Part shown: one piece after another, positions 35,996 through 44,246 of the stretch | Numbering within the stretch: position 1 is the first letter of the stretch | How the letters are laid out: every line of letters begins with the position of its first letter | Assembly (NCBI GenBank): GCA_001897745.1 | Contig: MKUH01000014.1 | Location: forward strand, 1-64,000 | DNA: 64,000 nt | Source: Candidatus Accumulibacter sp. 66-26 | GTDB taxonomy: Bacteria > Pseudomonadota > Gammaproteobacteria > Burkholderiales > Rhodocyclaceae | Direction: 5' to 3' | Program-made: the position numbers and the translations under genes | The notes under the pieces: model-generated | The model's input: the letters and a program-made list of their open reading frames with translations, nothing else | Databases searched by the model: none | What the model was told of the DNA's origin: nothing

Positions 35996-37109
35996 GAAAA
36001 TTCCACACAAGAAAACACAAAAGGATCCGCAGGATCACGGCTCCGGGCGCGCCGATTATAGCGCAAACCCACGTCTCGACCTGACCGTTCCGGCCGACTG
36101 CGGCGGGCAGCGTCTCGACCAGATTCTCGCCCGCCTGCTGCCGCAGCATTCGCGCAGCCGGCTGCAGGGCTGGATCCGCGAAGGGCGCGTCGACGTGGCC
36201 GGCGCCGCGCTCACCGAGCCCAAGCACAAACTCTGGGGCGGCGAGAAGATCGGCGTCGCCGAGGCGCCGGACGAACGGGCCGAGTCGGCGGCGGCCGAGG
36301 ACATTCCGCTCGATATCGTCTATGAGGACGAGACGCTGCTCGTCCTCGACAAGCCGGCCGGACTCGTCGTCCATCCGGGCAACGGCAACTGGAGCGGCAC
36401 CCTGCTCAACGCCCTGCTGCACTACCTGCCGCAGCTGCACAACATCCCGCGCGCCGGCATCGTGCACCGCCTCGACAAGGATACGAGCGGCCTGATGGTT
36501 GTCGCCAAGACGCTGGAAGCGCAGACCGACCTCGTGCGCCAGCTGCAGGCGCGCACCGTCAAACGCTACTACCAGGCGCTGGTACGCGGCGAGGTCGAGC
36601 GCGGCGGCACCGTCGACGAGGCGATCGGCCGGCATCCGACGCAGCGCACGAAAATGGCGGTGGTGCGCGGCGGCAAGCCGGCGCGCACGCACTATCGCAT
36701 CGTCGAGCGTTTCATCGGCTGCACGCTGGTCGAGTGTTCGCTGGAGACGGGTCGTACGCACCAGATCCGCGTGCATATGACCGCGCTCGGCCATCCGCTG
36801 GTCGGCGATCCGGTCTACGGCGGCGGCGCCAGCCGCGTTCCCAAGGGGCCGCCTTTCCACCGTCAGGCCTTGCATGCGCGCCGCCTCGGGCTGGTGCATC
36901 CGGCCACCAGCAAGGCCATGTTGTGGCGTTCGCAGCTGCCCGAGGACATGGCCGAGCTGATCGAGATTTTGCGCACGGAGGCTTTCGAGGCGCGCGCCAT
37001 CGCCGAGGAAAACGCCGAGGACGACTGGGACGAGGACCTCGAGGGCGGTCCCGAGATCATCTACGCCTACGGCGATGGCGGCGACGATGACGACGAACTC
37101 GACGAGTAA
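35994..37109 (+). CDS. rluD: 23S rRNA pseudouridine synthase RluD
   Basis: 371 residues. A variable lysine-rich lead is followed by an S4 RNA-binding domain (GQRLDQILARLLPQHSRSRL) and the RsuA/RluA catalytic domain: IVYEDETLLVLDKPAGLVVH, catalytic Asp in HRLDKDTSGLMVVAK, TRTHYRIVERF, and SLETGRTHQIRVHMTALGHP. It converts uridines in helix 69 of 23S rRNA to pseudouridine. The C-terminus is an acidic tail (DDWDEDLEGG...DDDDELDE). The only workable start is the ATG at 35994, which shares two bases with the start codon of the divergent bamD gene and has no visible ribosome-binding site. The end overlaps pgeF. Confidence 0.94.
   Translation: MKIPHKKTQKDPQDHGSGRADYSANPRLDLTVPADCGGQRLDQILARLLPQHSRSRLQGWIREGRVDVAGAALTEPKHKLWGGEKIGVAEAPDERAESAAAEDIPLDIVYEDETLLVLDKPAGLVVHPGNGNWSGTLLNALLHYLPQLHNIPRAGIVHRLDKDTSGLMVVAKTLEAQTDLVRQLQARTVKRYYQALVRGEVERGGTVDEAIGRHPTQRTKMAVVRGGKPARTHYRIVERFIGCTLVECSLETGRTHQIRVHMTALGHPLVGDPVYGGGASRVPKGPPFHRQALHARRLGLVHPATSKAMLWRSQLPEDMAELIEILRTEAFEARAIAEENAEDDWDEDLEGGPEIIYAYGDGGDDDDELDE
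36055..36060 (-). promoter_or_regulatory. Consensus -10 box (TATAAT) for bamD, inside the rluD reading frame
   Basis: On the minus strand the bases read GCTATAATCGG, a perfect -10 hexamer about 60 nt before the bamD ATG. The -35 region is poor. The box falls in the first codons of rluD, in a part of RluD that is variable and precedes the S4 domain. Confidence 0.5.
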
Positions 37110-37872
37110 GGCGAAAAACGGGCCGGAAAGCGCCTGGATCGTCCCCGACTGGCCGGCGCCGGCGCGCGTGCGCGCACTGTTGACCACGCGCTCCGGCGGC
37201 GTCAGTCCGGCGCCCTATGCCAGCCTGAATCTCGGCGATCACGTCGGCGACGAGGCGCGGAACGTCGCCGAGAACCGCGCCCGGGTGGCGGCGTGCCTAC
37301 CCGCAGCGCCGCGCTGGCTGAATCAGGTGCACGGATCGACGGTGCTCGAACTCGGCCTTGATGCCATATCGCAGCTGCCTCCGGAGGCCGACGCCGCCCT
37401 GGCCAGAGAGCACGGGCAAGTGTGCGCCGTGATGACGGCGGACTGCCTGCCGGTGCTGCTGTGCGACCAGGCGGGAACGGTGGTCGCCGCCACCCACGCC
37501 GGTTGGCGCGGACTGCATGGCGGCGTGCTCGAACGGACGGTGGCGGCGATGGCGCGCCCGGGCGGACAGCTGCTCGCCTACCTCGGCCCGGCCATCGGTC
37601 CGGAGTCCTTCGAAGTCGGCGACGAGGTGCGAGCCCTTTTCGTCGCCGACAGCGCCGAGGCGGAGGCCGCATTCAAGCCCCTGCGCCCGGGGAAGTGGTT
37701 GGCCAACATCTATCTGTTGGCGCACCAGCGGCTGGCGCGCCTTGGAATCCATGCGGTGTATGGCGGCGGGTTTTGCACGGTGCGCGAAGCCGAACGCTTC
37801 TTCTCGTATCGTCGCGACGGTGCGACCGGGCGCATGGCTTCGCTGATCTGGCTTGCCGAGACCGACGCTTAG
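37075..37872 (+). CDS. pgeF: Multicopper-oxidase-fold protein PgeF/YfiH (laccase-domain, peptidoglycan editing)
   Basis: 265 residues of the YfiH/DUF152 family. Marks: LLTTRSGGVSPAPYASLNLG, WLNQVHGSTV, the metal-site motif VMTADCLPVLL, and ATHAGWRGLHGGVLE with the conserved His. In E. coli the protein (PgeF) removes wrongly incorporated serine-containing UDP-MurNAc precursors; purine nucleoside phosphorylase/adenosine deaminase activity is also reported for the family. The start overlaps the end of rluD by 35 nt (or 23 nt if the ATG at 37087 is used), so the genes are coupled. The order rluD-pgeF is common in proteobacteria. Confidence 0.92.
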   Translation: MAATMTTNSTSKAKNGPESAWIVPDWPAPARVRALLTTRSGGVSPAPYASLNLGDHVGDEARNVAENRARVAACLPAAPRWLNQVHGSTVLELGLDAISQLPPEADAALAREHGQVCAVMTADCLPVLLCDQAGTVVAATHAGWRGLHGGVLERTVAAMARPGGQLLAYLGPAIGPESFEVGDEVRALFVADSAEAEAAFKPLRPGKWLANIYLLAHQRLARLGIHAVYGGGFCTVREAERFFSYRRDGATGRMASLIWLAETDA

Positions 37873-38105
37873 GGAGCGGGCGGCGCTGGCGAGGAGTCGG
37901 TGCCAGAGGCGGCCTCGGCCTGGCGCGCGGCCGCTTCCCGCTGCGCGCGCCGCCGGCGCCGCGCCGTCGTGCCGAGCAGCCACATGAGCAGCGCCGTCGG
38001 CGCCAGTCCGTAAAACACGAAACTGAGGACGCCCGCGACGACGCTGCCTTCGGTCAGCGCCATCAGCAGGGTGACGTAGAGCCAGCCGATTGCAATGATG
38101 TACAT
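37869..38105 (-). CDS. Small membrane protein, function unknown
   Basis: 78 residues. Two hydrophobic helices (MYIIAIGWLYVTLLMALT and VVAGVLSFVFYGLAPTALLMWLL) and a cytoplasmic basic tail starting TARRRRRAQREAAARQ, rich in Ala/Pro at its end. The gene converges on pgeF, overlapping its last 4 nt. The sequence keeps a clear membrane pattern, so I take it as a real gene; I do not recognise a named family. Confidence 0.7.
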   Translation of the reverse strand: MYIIAIGWLYVTLLMALTEGSVVAGVLSFVFYGLAPTALLMWLLGTTARRRRRAQREAAARQAEAASGTDSSPAPPAP

Positions 38106-38174
38106 GGCGGCATTATAGATGAGCGTGCGCTCGCCATGCCGCGCCGTTTGCCGCCCGGAGCCTGGGTGTCAGCG

Positions 38175-38203
38175 TTGACAGCACTCATGCTGCAATGCAG
38201 AAT
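38175..38203 (+). promoter_or_regulatory. Sigma-70 promoter of phaC
   Basis: TTGACA (38175-38180, perfect -35) and CAGAAT (38198-38203, 4/6) with 17-bp spacing, about 60 nt upstream of the phaC ATG. The -10 box is overlapped by the CTGC-N3-GCAG palindrome. Confidence 0.6.
38190..38200. promoter_or_regulatory. Candidate PhaR operator in the phaC promoter
   Basis: CTGCAATGCAG is an 11-bp inverted repeat that fits the CTGC-N3/4-GCAG target reported for PhaR of Rhodobacter and the TGC-rich target reported for PhaR of Paracoccus. CAATGCA recurs at 38204-38210, 11 bp downstream. It lies over the spacer and -10 box, so binding would block RNA polymerase. A phaR gene lies 3.5 kb downstream. Confidence 0.55.
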
Positions 38204-38263
38204 CAATGCAAATACAACGACGGCCAGCGCTACGGCCGCCTCAAACCCCGCGAGGAAAGTCTC

Positions 38264-40000
38264 ATGTCGATGTCGCCGGATTCCTTCGTCCCCGCGATGC
38301 AGAATTTCGTTCAGGCCGGGCAAGCGCTGGCCCAGAACTTTCTGGGTTTCCTCAACACGCAGCAACAGGCGCAGCAGGCCGCGGGGAGCGGCGGCATGAA
38401 GCTGGCGCCGCCGGACCCGCAGCAGTTTGCGGCGCTGCAAAAAACGTATTTCGAACAGCAACTGCAGCTCTGGAACGCGATGCTGCAGCGGGGCAAGGAC
38501 GGGCAGGGCGCGCCGGTCGTCGAGCCGGAAGCGGGCGACCGCCGCTTCGCCTCGCCGGAATGGCAGAGCAGCCCGGTCTTCGATTACGTCCGTCAGGCTT
38601 ACCTGCTCAACTCGCGCTTCATCCGCGACCTCGTCGAGGCACTGCCGGCCGAGGACGAGAAAACCAAGGACCGCGCCCGCTTCCTCGCGCGCCAGTACAT
38701 CGATGCGCTGTCGCCCGCCAACTTCGCGGCGACCAATCCGGAATTCGTTCGCCAAGCCATCGAGAGCAAGGGCAAGAGCATTACAGACGGGATCAACAAC
38801 CTGATCCGGGACTACGGCAAGGGCCGCATTTCGATGACCGACGAATCGGTTTTCGAGGTCGGCAGGAACATCGCGACGAGCGCCGGCTCCGTGGTTTTCG
38901 AGAACGAGGTCATGCAACTGATCCAGTACGCGCCGCTGACCGACAAGGTGGCCGTGCGCCCGCTGCTGATCGTGCCGCCGTGCATCAACAAGTACTACAT
39001 TCTCGATCTGCAGCCCGAGAACTCCTTCGTGCGCTACGCGGTGGAGCAGGGCAACACCGTCTTCCTCGTCTCCTGGCGTAACGTCAAGGATCCCCAGGGG
39101 CACCTGACCTGGGACGACTACCTCGAACAGGGGCCGATTCAGGCCATTTCGGTCGTGCGCTCGATCTGCAAGGTTGATCAGGTCAACGCGCTGGGCTTCT
39201 GCGTCGGCGGCACCATCCTATCCAGCGCGCTGGCCGTGCTGGCCGCGCGCGGCGAAACGCCGGTCGCCAGCCTGACCCTGCTGACGACGCTGCTCGACTT
39301 CTCCGATACCGGCGAGATCGGACTCTTCATCGACGAAGGCTCGCTGGCCACGCGCGACGCGGCGATGGGCCGGGGCGGCATCATGAAGGGCAGCGAACTG
39401 GCCGGCGTCTTCTCGGCCCTGCGCGCCAACGACCTGATCTGGAACTACGTCTCGAGCAACTACCTGAAGGGGCAGAAGCCGGCTCCCTTCGACCTGCTCT
39501 ACTGGAACTCCGACAGCACCAACCTGCCGGGACCCTTCGCCTGCTGGTACATGCGCAACCTCTATCTCGACAACAGCCTGCGTGCCGCGGGCAAGCTCGA
39601 GATGTGCGGCGTGCGCGTCGATCTCGGGCAGGTGACGGTTCCGAACTACCTGCTGGCGACGCGCGAGGACCACATCGTGCCCTGGCAGACCTCGTACCAA
39701 GGGACCCAACTGCTCGGCGGCGAATCGAAATTCGTCCTCGGCGCCAGCGGACATATCGCCGGGGTAGTCAATCCGGCTAGCAAGAACAAGCGCAGTTACT
39801 GGGTGGGCGGCGACCAGCGGGGCGATGCAGACGCCTGGCTGGCCGGCGCGGAAGAAAGGAAAGGCAGCTGGTGGTCCGACTGGAGCGCCTGGCTGAAGCA
39901 GTACGCCAACGGTGAACGCGCGGCACGGGCCAAGCCCGGCAACGCGAAATACAAGGAAATCGAGCCGGCACCGGGCCGTTATGTGAAGGAGAAAGCGTAA
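38264..40000 (+). CDS. phaC: Class I poly(3-hydroxyalkanoate) synthase
   Basis: 578 residues, typical for class I synthases. It polymerises 3-hydroxyacyl-CoA (mainly 3-hydroxybutyryl-CoA) into PHA at the granule surface. The catalytic triad is visible: Cys313 in the lipase-like box GFCVGG, Asp469 in TREDHIVPW, His497 in ASGHIAGVVNP. The N-terminal domain (to about residue 200) carries the Gln-rich stretch NTQQQAQQAAGSGG, and the PhaC N-terminal motif WNAMLQRGKDGQ is present. The ATG at 38264 has AGGA upstream; longer starts are unlikely. A terminator separates it from phaB, so transcription of the reductase may be partly independent. Confidence 0.96.
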   Translation: MSMSPDSFVPAMQNFVQAGQALAQNFLGFLNTQQQAQQAAGSGGMKLAPPDPQQFAALQKTYFEQQLQLWNAMLQRGKDGQGAPVVEPEAGDRRFASPEWQSSPVFDYVRQAYLLNSRFIRDLVEALPAEDEKTKDRARFLARQYIDALSPANFAATNPEFVRQAIESKGKSITDGINNLIRDYGKGRISMTDESVFEVGRNIATSAGSVVFENEVMQLIQYAPLTDKVAVRPLLIVPPCINKYYILDLQPENSFVRYAVEQGNTVFLVSWRNVKDPQGHLTWDDYLEQGPIQAISVVRSICKVDQVNALGFCVGGTILSSALAVLAARGETPVASLTLLTTLLDFSDTGEIGLFIDEGSLATRDAAMGRGGIMKGSELAGVFSALRANDLIWNYVSSNYLKGQKPAPFDLLYWNSDSTNLPGPFACWYMRNLYLDNSLRAAGKLEMCGVRVDLGQVTVPNYLLATREDHIVPWQTSYQGTQLLGGESKFVLGASGHIAGVVNPASKNKRSYWVGGDQRGDADAWLAGAEERKGSWWSDWSAWLKQYANGERAARAKPGNAKYKEIEPAPGRYVKEKA

Positions 40001-40007
40001 GTTTCCG

Positions 40008-40036
40008 ATCGCCGTCCCTGCGGACGGCGATTTTTT
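40008..40036 (+). terminator. Intrinsic terminator after phaC
   Basis: ATCGCCGTCC (40008-40017) pairs with GGACGGCGAT (40022-40031) around CTGC, followed by six T (40031-40036). Confidence 0.85.
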
Positions 40037-40071
40037 ACGTGGCTTCACAGCAACAGAGACTGGAGACGAAA

Positions 40072-40812
40072 ATGACAAGAGTTGCACTCGTGACCGGCGG
40101 GATGGGCGGTCTGGGCGAAGCGGTCTGCATCAAGCTCGCGGCGCTCGGCTACAAGGTGGTGACGACCCATTCGCCCGGCAATTCGAAGGCGCGCGACTGG
40201 CTGCAGACGATGAACAACATGGGCTACGGCTTCAAGGCCTATCCGTGCGACGTCGCCGATTTCGATTCGTGCAAGGCCTGCGTCGAGCGGGTGACCGAGG
40301 AGGTCGGGCCGGTCGATGTGCTGGTGAACAACGCCGGCATCACGCGCGACATGACCTTCAAGAAAATGGGCAAGGCCGACTGGGATGCGGTGATCGGCAC
40401 CAACCTCGACTCGGTGTTCAACATGAGCAAGCAGGTGATGGACGGCATGCTCGAACGCAAATGGGGGCGCGTCATCAACGTCTCCTCGGTGAACGGGCAA
40501 AAGGGCGCCTTCGGGCAGACCAACTACTCGGCCGCCAAGGCCGGCATGCACGGCTTCACCAAGGCCCTCGCCCTCGAAGTGGCGAAGAGCGGCGTGACGG
40601 TCAACACCATTTCCCCCGGCTACATCGGCACCAAGATGGTGACGGCCATTCCGCAGGAAATTCTCGACTCCAAGATCCTGCCGCAGATTCCGGTCGGCCG
40701 GCTCGGCAAGCCCGAGGAGATCGCCGGCCTGGTCGCCTACCTCGCCTCCGACGAGGCCGCCTTCGTGACGGGCGCCAACATTTCGATCAACGGCGGCCAG
40801 CATATGTTCTAG
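40072..40812 (+). CDS. phaB: Acetoacetyl-CoA reductase (first copy)
   Basis: 246 residues, NADPH-dependent short-chain reductase that turns acetoacetyl-CoA into (R)-3-hydroxybutyryl-CoA for PHA synthesis. Nucleotide loop TGGMGGLGEA, NNAGITRDMTFKKM, catalytic Ser/Tyr/Lys in NVSSVNGQKG and TNYSAAKAGMHGF, and the closing FVTGANISINGGQHM are all PhaB-like. The ATG at 40072 has GGAGA 5-10 nt upstream. It lies between phaC and a second phaB with hairpin terminators on both sides, so the copies may be separately controlled. Confidence 0.94.
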   Translation: MTRVALVTGGMGGLGEAVCIKLAALGYKVVTTHSPGNSKARDWLQTMNNMGYGFKAYPCDVADFDSCKACVERVTEEVGPVDVLVNNAGITRDMTFKKMGKADWDAVIGTNLDSVFNMSKQVMDGMLERKWGRVINVSSVNGQKGAFGQTNYSAAKAGMHGFTKALALEVAKSGVTVNTISPGYIGTKMVTAIPQEILDSKILPQIPVGRLGKPEEIAGLVAYLASDEAAFVTGANISINGGQHMF

Positions 40813-40813
40813 T

Positions 40814-40834
40814 CCCGCGCCCTTTGGGCGCGGG
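40814..40834 (+). terminator. Hairpin between the two phaB genes
   Basis: CCCGCGCCC (40814-40822), loop TTT, GGGCGCGGG (40826-40834), followed by a short T-rich stretch (TCGGTTTTA). It begins just after the stop of the first phaB. Confidence 0.75.
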
Positions 40835-40873
40835 TCGGTTTTACGGAAGTTTTCTCAACGAAAGGAAGCAAGT

Positions 40874-41617
40874 ATGACGCAACGTGTTGCTCTGGTTACT
40901 GGTGCGATGGGCGGTCTGGGTACCGCAATTTGTCAGGAACTGGCCAAGGCCGGTCACAAGGTGGTGGCGGCTTACCATCCCGAATTCGACAAGCCGGAAG
41001 AGTGGCTCAAGGAAATGGCCGAAGCCGGTTTCAAGGACGTCGTCACCGTTGCCGGCGACGTCGCCAGCATCGACTCCTGCGCCGCCATGGTTGCAGAAGC
41101 CGAAGCCAAGGCCGGTCAGGTCGACATCCTGGTGAACAACGCCGGCATCACCCGCGACAAGATGTTCGGCCGCATGGAACTGGCCCAGTGGGATGCCGTC
41201 ATCTCGACCAACCTGACCAGCCTGTTCAACATGACCAAGCAGGTTTCGGCCAAGATGGCCGAGCGCGGCTGGGGTCGCATCATCAACATCTCGTCGGTGA
41301 ACGGCGTCAAGGGCCAGGCCGGCCAGACCAACTACTCGGCCGCCAAGGCCGGCGTGATCGGTTTCTCCAAGGCGCTGGCCGCCGAACTCGCGACCAAGGG
41401 CGTGACCGTCAACGTGATCGCTCCGGGCTACGTGGCGACCAAGATGGTCATGGCCATCAAGCCGGAAATCCTGCAGACCATCGTCGACTCGGTGCCGATG
41501 AAGCGTCTGGCCAAGCCGGAAGAAATCGGCGGCGCCTGCGTGTACCTCGCCTCCGATATCGCCGGCTTCATGACCGGCGCCACCATGAACATCAACGGCG
41601 GCCTGTACTACCAATAA
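40874..41617 (+). CDS. phaB: Acetoacetyl-CoA reductase (second copy)
   Basis: 247 residues, same family and full set of motifs as the copy upstream: TGAMGGLGTA, NNAGITRDKMFGRM, NISSVNGVKG and TNYSAAKAGVIGF, ending FMTGATMNINGGLYYQ. The two proteins are clearly paralogous but differ at many positions, so this is an old duplication or two lineages rather than a recent copy. Codon choice here is narrower (AAG, GCC, CTG, GTC), suggesting higher expression. AAGGAAG lies before the ATG. A strong terminator follows at 41652. Confidence 0.94.
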   Translation: MTQRVALVTGAMGGLGTAICQELAKAGHKVVAAYHPEFDKPEEWLKEMAEAGFKDVVTVAGDVASIDSCAAMVAEAEAKAGQVDILVNNAGITRDKMFGRMELAQWDAVISTNLTSLFNMTKQVSAKMAERGWGRIINISSVNGVKGQAGQTNYSAAKAGVIGFSKALAAELATKGVTVNVIAPGYVATKMVMAIKPEILQTIVDSVPMKRLAKPEEIGGACVYLASDIAGFMTGATMNINGGLYYQ

Positions 41618-41651
41618 GTTGATGTCAAGCAAGTCTTTGTTCTGACTTGAT

Positions 41652-41678
41652 AAAACAGGCTCCGACGGAGCCTGTTTT
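41652..41678 (+). terminator. Strong intrinsic terminator after the second phaB
   Basis: AAAACAGGCTCC (41652-41663) and GGAGCCTGTTTT (41667-41678) pair over 12 bp with loop GAC; the right arm ends in the T-run. It isolates phaR transcription from phaB. Confidence 0.9.
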
Positions 41679-41686
41679 GCCATTGG

Positions 41687-41709
41687 TGCTATAATTTTGC
41701 TGCACAGCA
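41687..41709 (+). promoter_or_regulatory. Extended -10 promoter of phaR with a TGC-type inverted repeat at the start point
   Basis: TGCTATAAT (41687-41695) is a perfect extended -10 element; no -35 hexamer is needed or seen. Immediately downstream TGCTG-CA-CAGCA (41698-41709) is an inverted repeat close to the CTGC-N3-GCAG target of PhaR (it contains CTGCACAGCA). This suggests autorepression of phaR. Confidence 0.55.
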
Positions 41710-41766
41710 TCAAGAAAACGCCGAAGAGCGCTTGCCGAGTCACCCACAAGTGGAGGAAAGGTTTTC

Positions 41767-42339
41767 ATGTCCGAGCAGTCCCGCCTGATCAAGAAATATC
41801 CGAACCGCCGTCTGTACGACACCAAGACGAGCGCCTACATCACCCTGAGCGATGTGAAGGACCTCGTTCTAGGCAACGAGAACTTCAAGGTGCTCGACGC
41901 CAAGACCGGCGAGGATCTGACGCGCAGCATCCTGCTGCAGATCATCCTGGAAGAGGAAACCGGCAGCGTGCCGCTGTTCACCACCGATCTGCTGGCGCAG
42001 ATGATCCGTTTCTACGGTCATGCCATGCAGGGCATGCTCGGCAAGTACCTGGAAACGAACATGAAGGCCTTTACCGATTTCCAGAGCAAGCTGCAGGAGC
42101 AGTCGCGCTCGCTTTATGGCGATAACCCGCAGATGCAGAGCGACATGTGGTCGCAGTTCCTGAACTTCCAGGGCCCAGCGATGCAGACCATGATGTCCGC
42201 CTACGTGGACCAGAGCAAGCAGATGTTCCAGCAGATGCAGAGCCAGTTGCAGAATCAGACGCGCAGCATGTTTACCGGCATCCCGTTCCCCGGCTTCCCG
42301 GCCGAGACGGCGAAAAAGTCGGAAAGCACCGAGAAATAA
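41767..42339 (+). CDS. phaR: Polyhydroxyalkanoate synthesis repressor PhaR
   Basis: 190 residues. The N-terminal PHB/PHA accumulation regulator DNA-binding domain (about 5-65) begins RLIKKYPNRRLYDTKTSAYI, the family hallmark. It is followed by the second PhaR domain (FTTDLLAQMIRFYGHAMQGM) and a Gln/Met-rich amphipathic C-terminus (QSKQMFQQMQSQLQNQTRSM) like that which lets PhaR bind PHA granules. Family role: it represses phasin and pha genes and is titrated away by growing granules. GGAGG lies before the ATG. A promoter of its own with a possible self-operator lies upstream. Confidence 0.95.
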   Translation: MSEQSRLIKKYPNRRLYDTKTSAYITLSDVKDLVLGNENFKVLDAKTGEDLTRSILLQIILEEETGSVPLFTTDLLAQMIRFYGHAMQGMLGKYLETNMKAFTDFQSKLQEQSRSLYGDNPQMQSDMWSQFLNFQGPAMQTMMSAYVDQSKQMFQQMQSQLQNQTRSMFTGIPFPGFPAETAKKSESTEK

Positions 42340-42372
42340 ACTGTTCATCCAGTTCTATCAGAAGAGTTTTAC

Positions 42373-43698
42373 GTGACCGTTGATGTTTCCAAACCACCCA
42401 AGGTGGGTTTTGTCAGCCTGGGCTGCCCGAAGGCCCTCGTTGATTCCGAACAGATCCTGACCAAGCTGCGCGCCGAGGGCTACGTCATTTCGCCGTCGTA
42501 CGACGGGGCAGACCTTGTGGTGGTCAATACCTGCGGCTTCATCGACGCCGCGGTCGAAGAGTCGCTCGATGCGATCGGCGAGGCCCTGACCGAAAACGGC
42601 AAGGTGATCGTCACCGGCTGTCTCGGCGCCAAGGAGGACGTGGTGCGCAGCGCGCATCCGCAGGTCCTGGCGATCACCGGCCCGCACGCGGCGGACGAGG
42701 TGCTGCAGCACGTGCACGCGCACCTGCCGCAGCCGCACGACCCGTTTACCAGCCTCGTGCCGCCGCAGGGCATCAAGCTGACGCCGCAGCATTTTGCGTA
42801 CCTGAAGATTTCCGAAGGCTGCAATCACAGCTGCACCTTCTGCATCATCCCGTCGATGCGCGGTCCGCTGGTCAGCCGCCCGATCGGCGACGTGCTGCAG
42901 GAAGCCAAGAACCTCGCCGAAGCCGGCGTCCGCGAACTGCTCGTCATCTCGCAGGACACCAGCGCCTACGGCGTCGACGTCAAGTACCGCACCGGCTTCT
43001 TCGGCGGCCGCCCGGTCAAGACGCGCCTGCGCGAACTGTGCGAGGCGCTCGCCGAGTTCGGCATCTGGGTGCGCATGCACTACGTCTATCCTTATCCGAG
43101 CGTCGACGACCTCGTGCCGCTGATGGCCGAGGGCAAGATCCTGCCCTACCTCGACGTTCCCTTCCAGCATGCCAGCCCGCGCATCCTCAAGGCCATGAAG
43201 CGGCCGGCCAGCGCCGAGAACAACCTCGAGCGCATCAAGGCCTGGCGCGCCATCTGTCCGGACATCACGATCCGCAGTACCTTCATCGCCGGTTTCCCGG
43301 GCGAGACCGACGCCGAGTTCGAGGAACTGCTCGGCTTCCTCGAGGAAGCGCGGCTTGACCGCGTCGGCTGCTTCGCCTACTCGCCGGTCGAGGGCGCCGC
43401 TGCCAACGCGCTGGCCGGCGCCGTGCCGCAGGACGTGCGCGAGGAACGCCAGCGCCAGCTGATGGAGCTGCAGGAGGATATTTCGGCCGAACTGCTCGCC
43501 GCCAAGATCGGTCGCGAGATCGAGGTGCTGGTCGACGCCGTTGACGACGAAGGCACGATCGCCCGCTCCAAGGCCGACGCGCCCGAAATCGACGGGCTGG
43601 TCTTCATCAACGACCATTTCGACGCCGAGGTCGGCGATTTCATCCGCGTTCGCGTCGTCGATGCCGACGAGCACGACCTGTACGCCGAAGCGATCTGA
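42373..43698 (+). CDS. rimO: Ribosomal protein uS12 (Asp89) methylthiotransferase RimO
   Basis: 441 residues, full length. A radical-SAM methylthiotransferase that adds a methylthio group to Asp89 of ribosomal protein S12. N-terminal UPF0004 domain with cluster cysteines 18, 54 and 83 ([29 protein letters not shown]). The radical-SAM triad is Cys150-x3-Cys154-x2-Cys157 in [20 protein letters not shown]-terminal TRAM domain (about 375-441) binds the substrate. The start is GTG at 42373 with AGAAGAG upstream. It lies 33 nt after phaR and is probably transcribed with it. Confidence 0.97.
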   Translation: MTVDVSKPPKVGFVSLGCPKALVDSEQILTKLRAEGYVISPSYDGADLVVVNTCGFIDAAVEESLDAIGEALTENGKVIVTGCLGAKEDVVRSAHPQVLAITGPHAADEVLQHVHAHLPQPHDPFTSLVPPQGIKLTPQHFAYLKISEGCNHSCTFCIIPSMRGPLVSRPIGDVLQEAKNLAEAGVRELLVISQDTSAYGVDVKYRTGFFGGRPVKTRLRELCEALAEFGIWVRMHYVYPYPSVDDLVPLMAEGKILPYLDVPFQHASPRILKAMKRPASAENNLERIKAWRAICPDITIRSTFIAGFPGETDAEFEELLGFLEEARLDRVGCFAYSPVEGAAANALAGAVPQDVREERQRQLMELQEDISAELLAAKIGREIEVLVDAVDDEGTIARSKADAPEIDGLVFINDHFDAEVGDFIRVRVVDADEHDLYAEAI

Positions 43699-43728
43699 TT
43701 CCGCACGAGCGCTTGCGCCAAACGAGAA

Positions 43729-43756
43729 GGGCGCCCCGCAAGGGGGCGCCCTTTTT
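43729..43756 (+). terminator. Intrinsic terminator after rimO
   Basis: GGGCGCCCC (43729-43737) and GGGGCGCCC (43743-43751) with a five-base loop, followed by TTTTT. It lies between rimO (+) and the CBS gene (-). Confidence 0.88.
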
Positions 43757-43811
43757 CATTGGCCGGCGCTTCGGCTAGAGGAGGCGCTGCCGGCCTGGAT
43801 TTTTCGGATTC

Positions 43812-44246
43812 CTACATGATGATTTCGGTCAGCGCGTCGCGCCGTTCGAGCTCCGATTCGAATTCGGTCAGCTCCTGGCCGAGCGCGTCGCGGATCGAGA
43901 TCATGCCGAGCGGCACGCCGTTCTCGGCCACCGGCATGTGGCGGAAGCCGCCTTCGTACATCATGTGCAGGGCGTGGCTGACCGGGCGGTCCGGGCGGAT
44001 CGTCTGCGGGTTGCGCGTCATCACCCCGGCGATCCCGGTCTTGTCCGGGTCGAGGCTGGTGGCGACCACGCGGTTGAGGATGTCGCGCTCGGTGAAGATG
44101 CCGATCAGCTGTCCTTTTTCGACGATCAGCAGGGCGCCGACCTTGTCGGCCGCCATCAGGCGGGCAGCCTCGCGTACGCTGATGCCGGATTCGGCGCTGA
44201 GAATTTTCTGATCGCGGATGACGTCGCTTATTGTTCTGTTGGCCAT
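43812..44246 (-). CDS. Two-CBS-domain protein
   Basis: 144 residues made of a CBS pair: ISVREAARLMAADKVGALLIV then GQLIGIFTERDILNRVV (first), and RPVSHALHMMYEGGFRHMPVA then GVPLGMISIRDALG (second). Such stand-alone pairs bind adenosine nucleotides and regulate partner proteins by contact. No enzymatic domain is fused. AGGAGAG lies before the ATG. It is divergent from the FAD oxidoreductase gene with a 225-bp gap that holds nothing else recognisable. Confidence 0.9.
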   Translation of the reverse strand: MANRTISDVIRDQKILSAESGISVREAARLMAADKVGALLIVEKGQLIGIFTERDILNRVVATSLDPDKTGIAGVMTRNPQTIRPDRPVSHALHMMYEGGFRHMPVAENGVPLGMISIRDALGQELTEFESELERRDALTEIIM

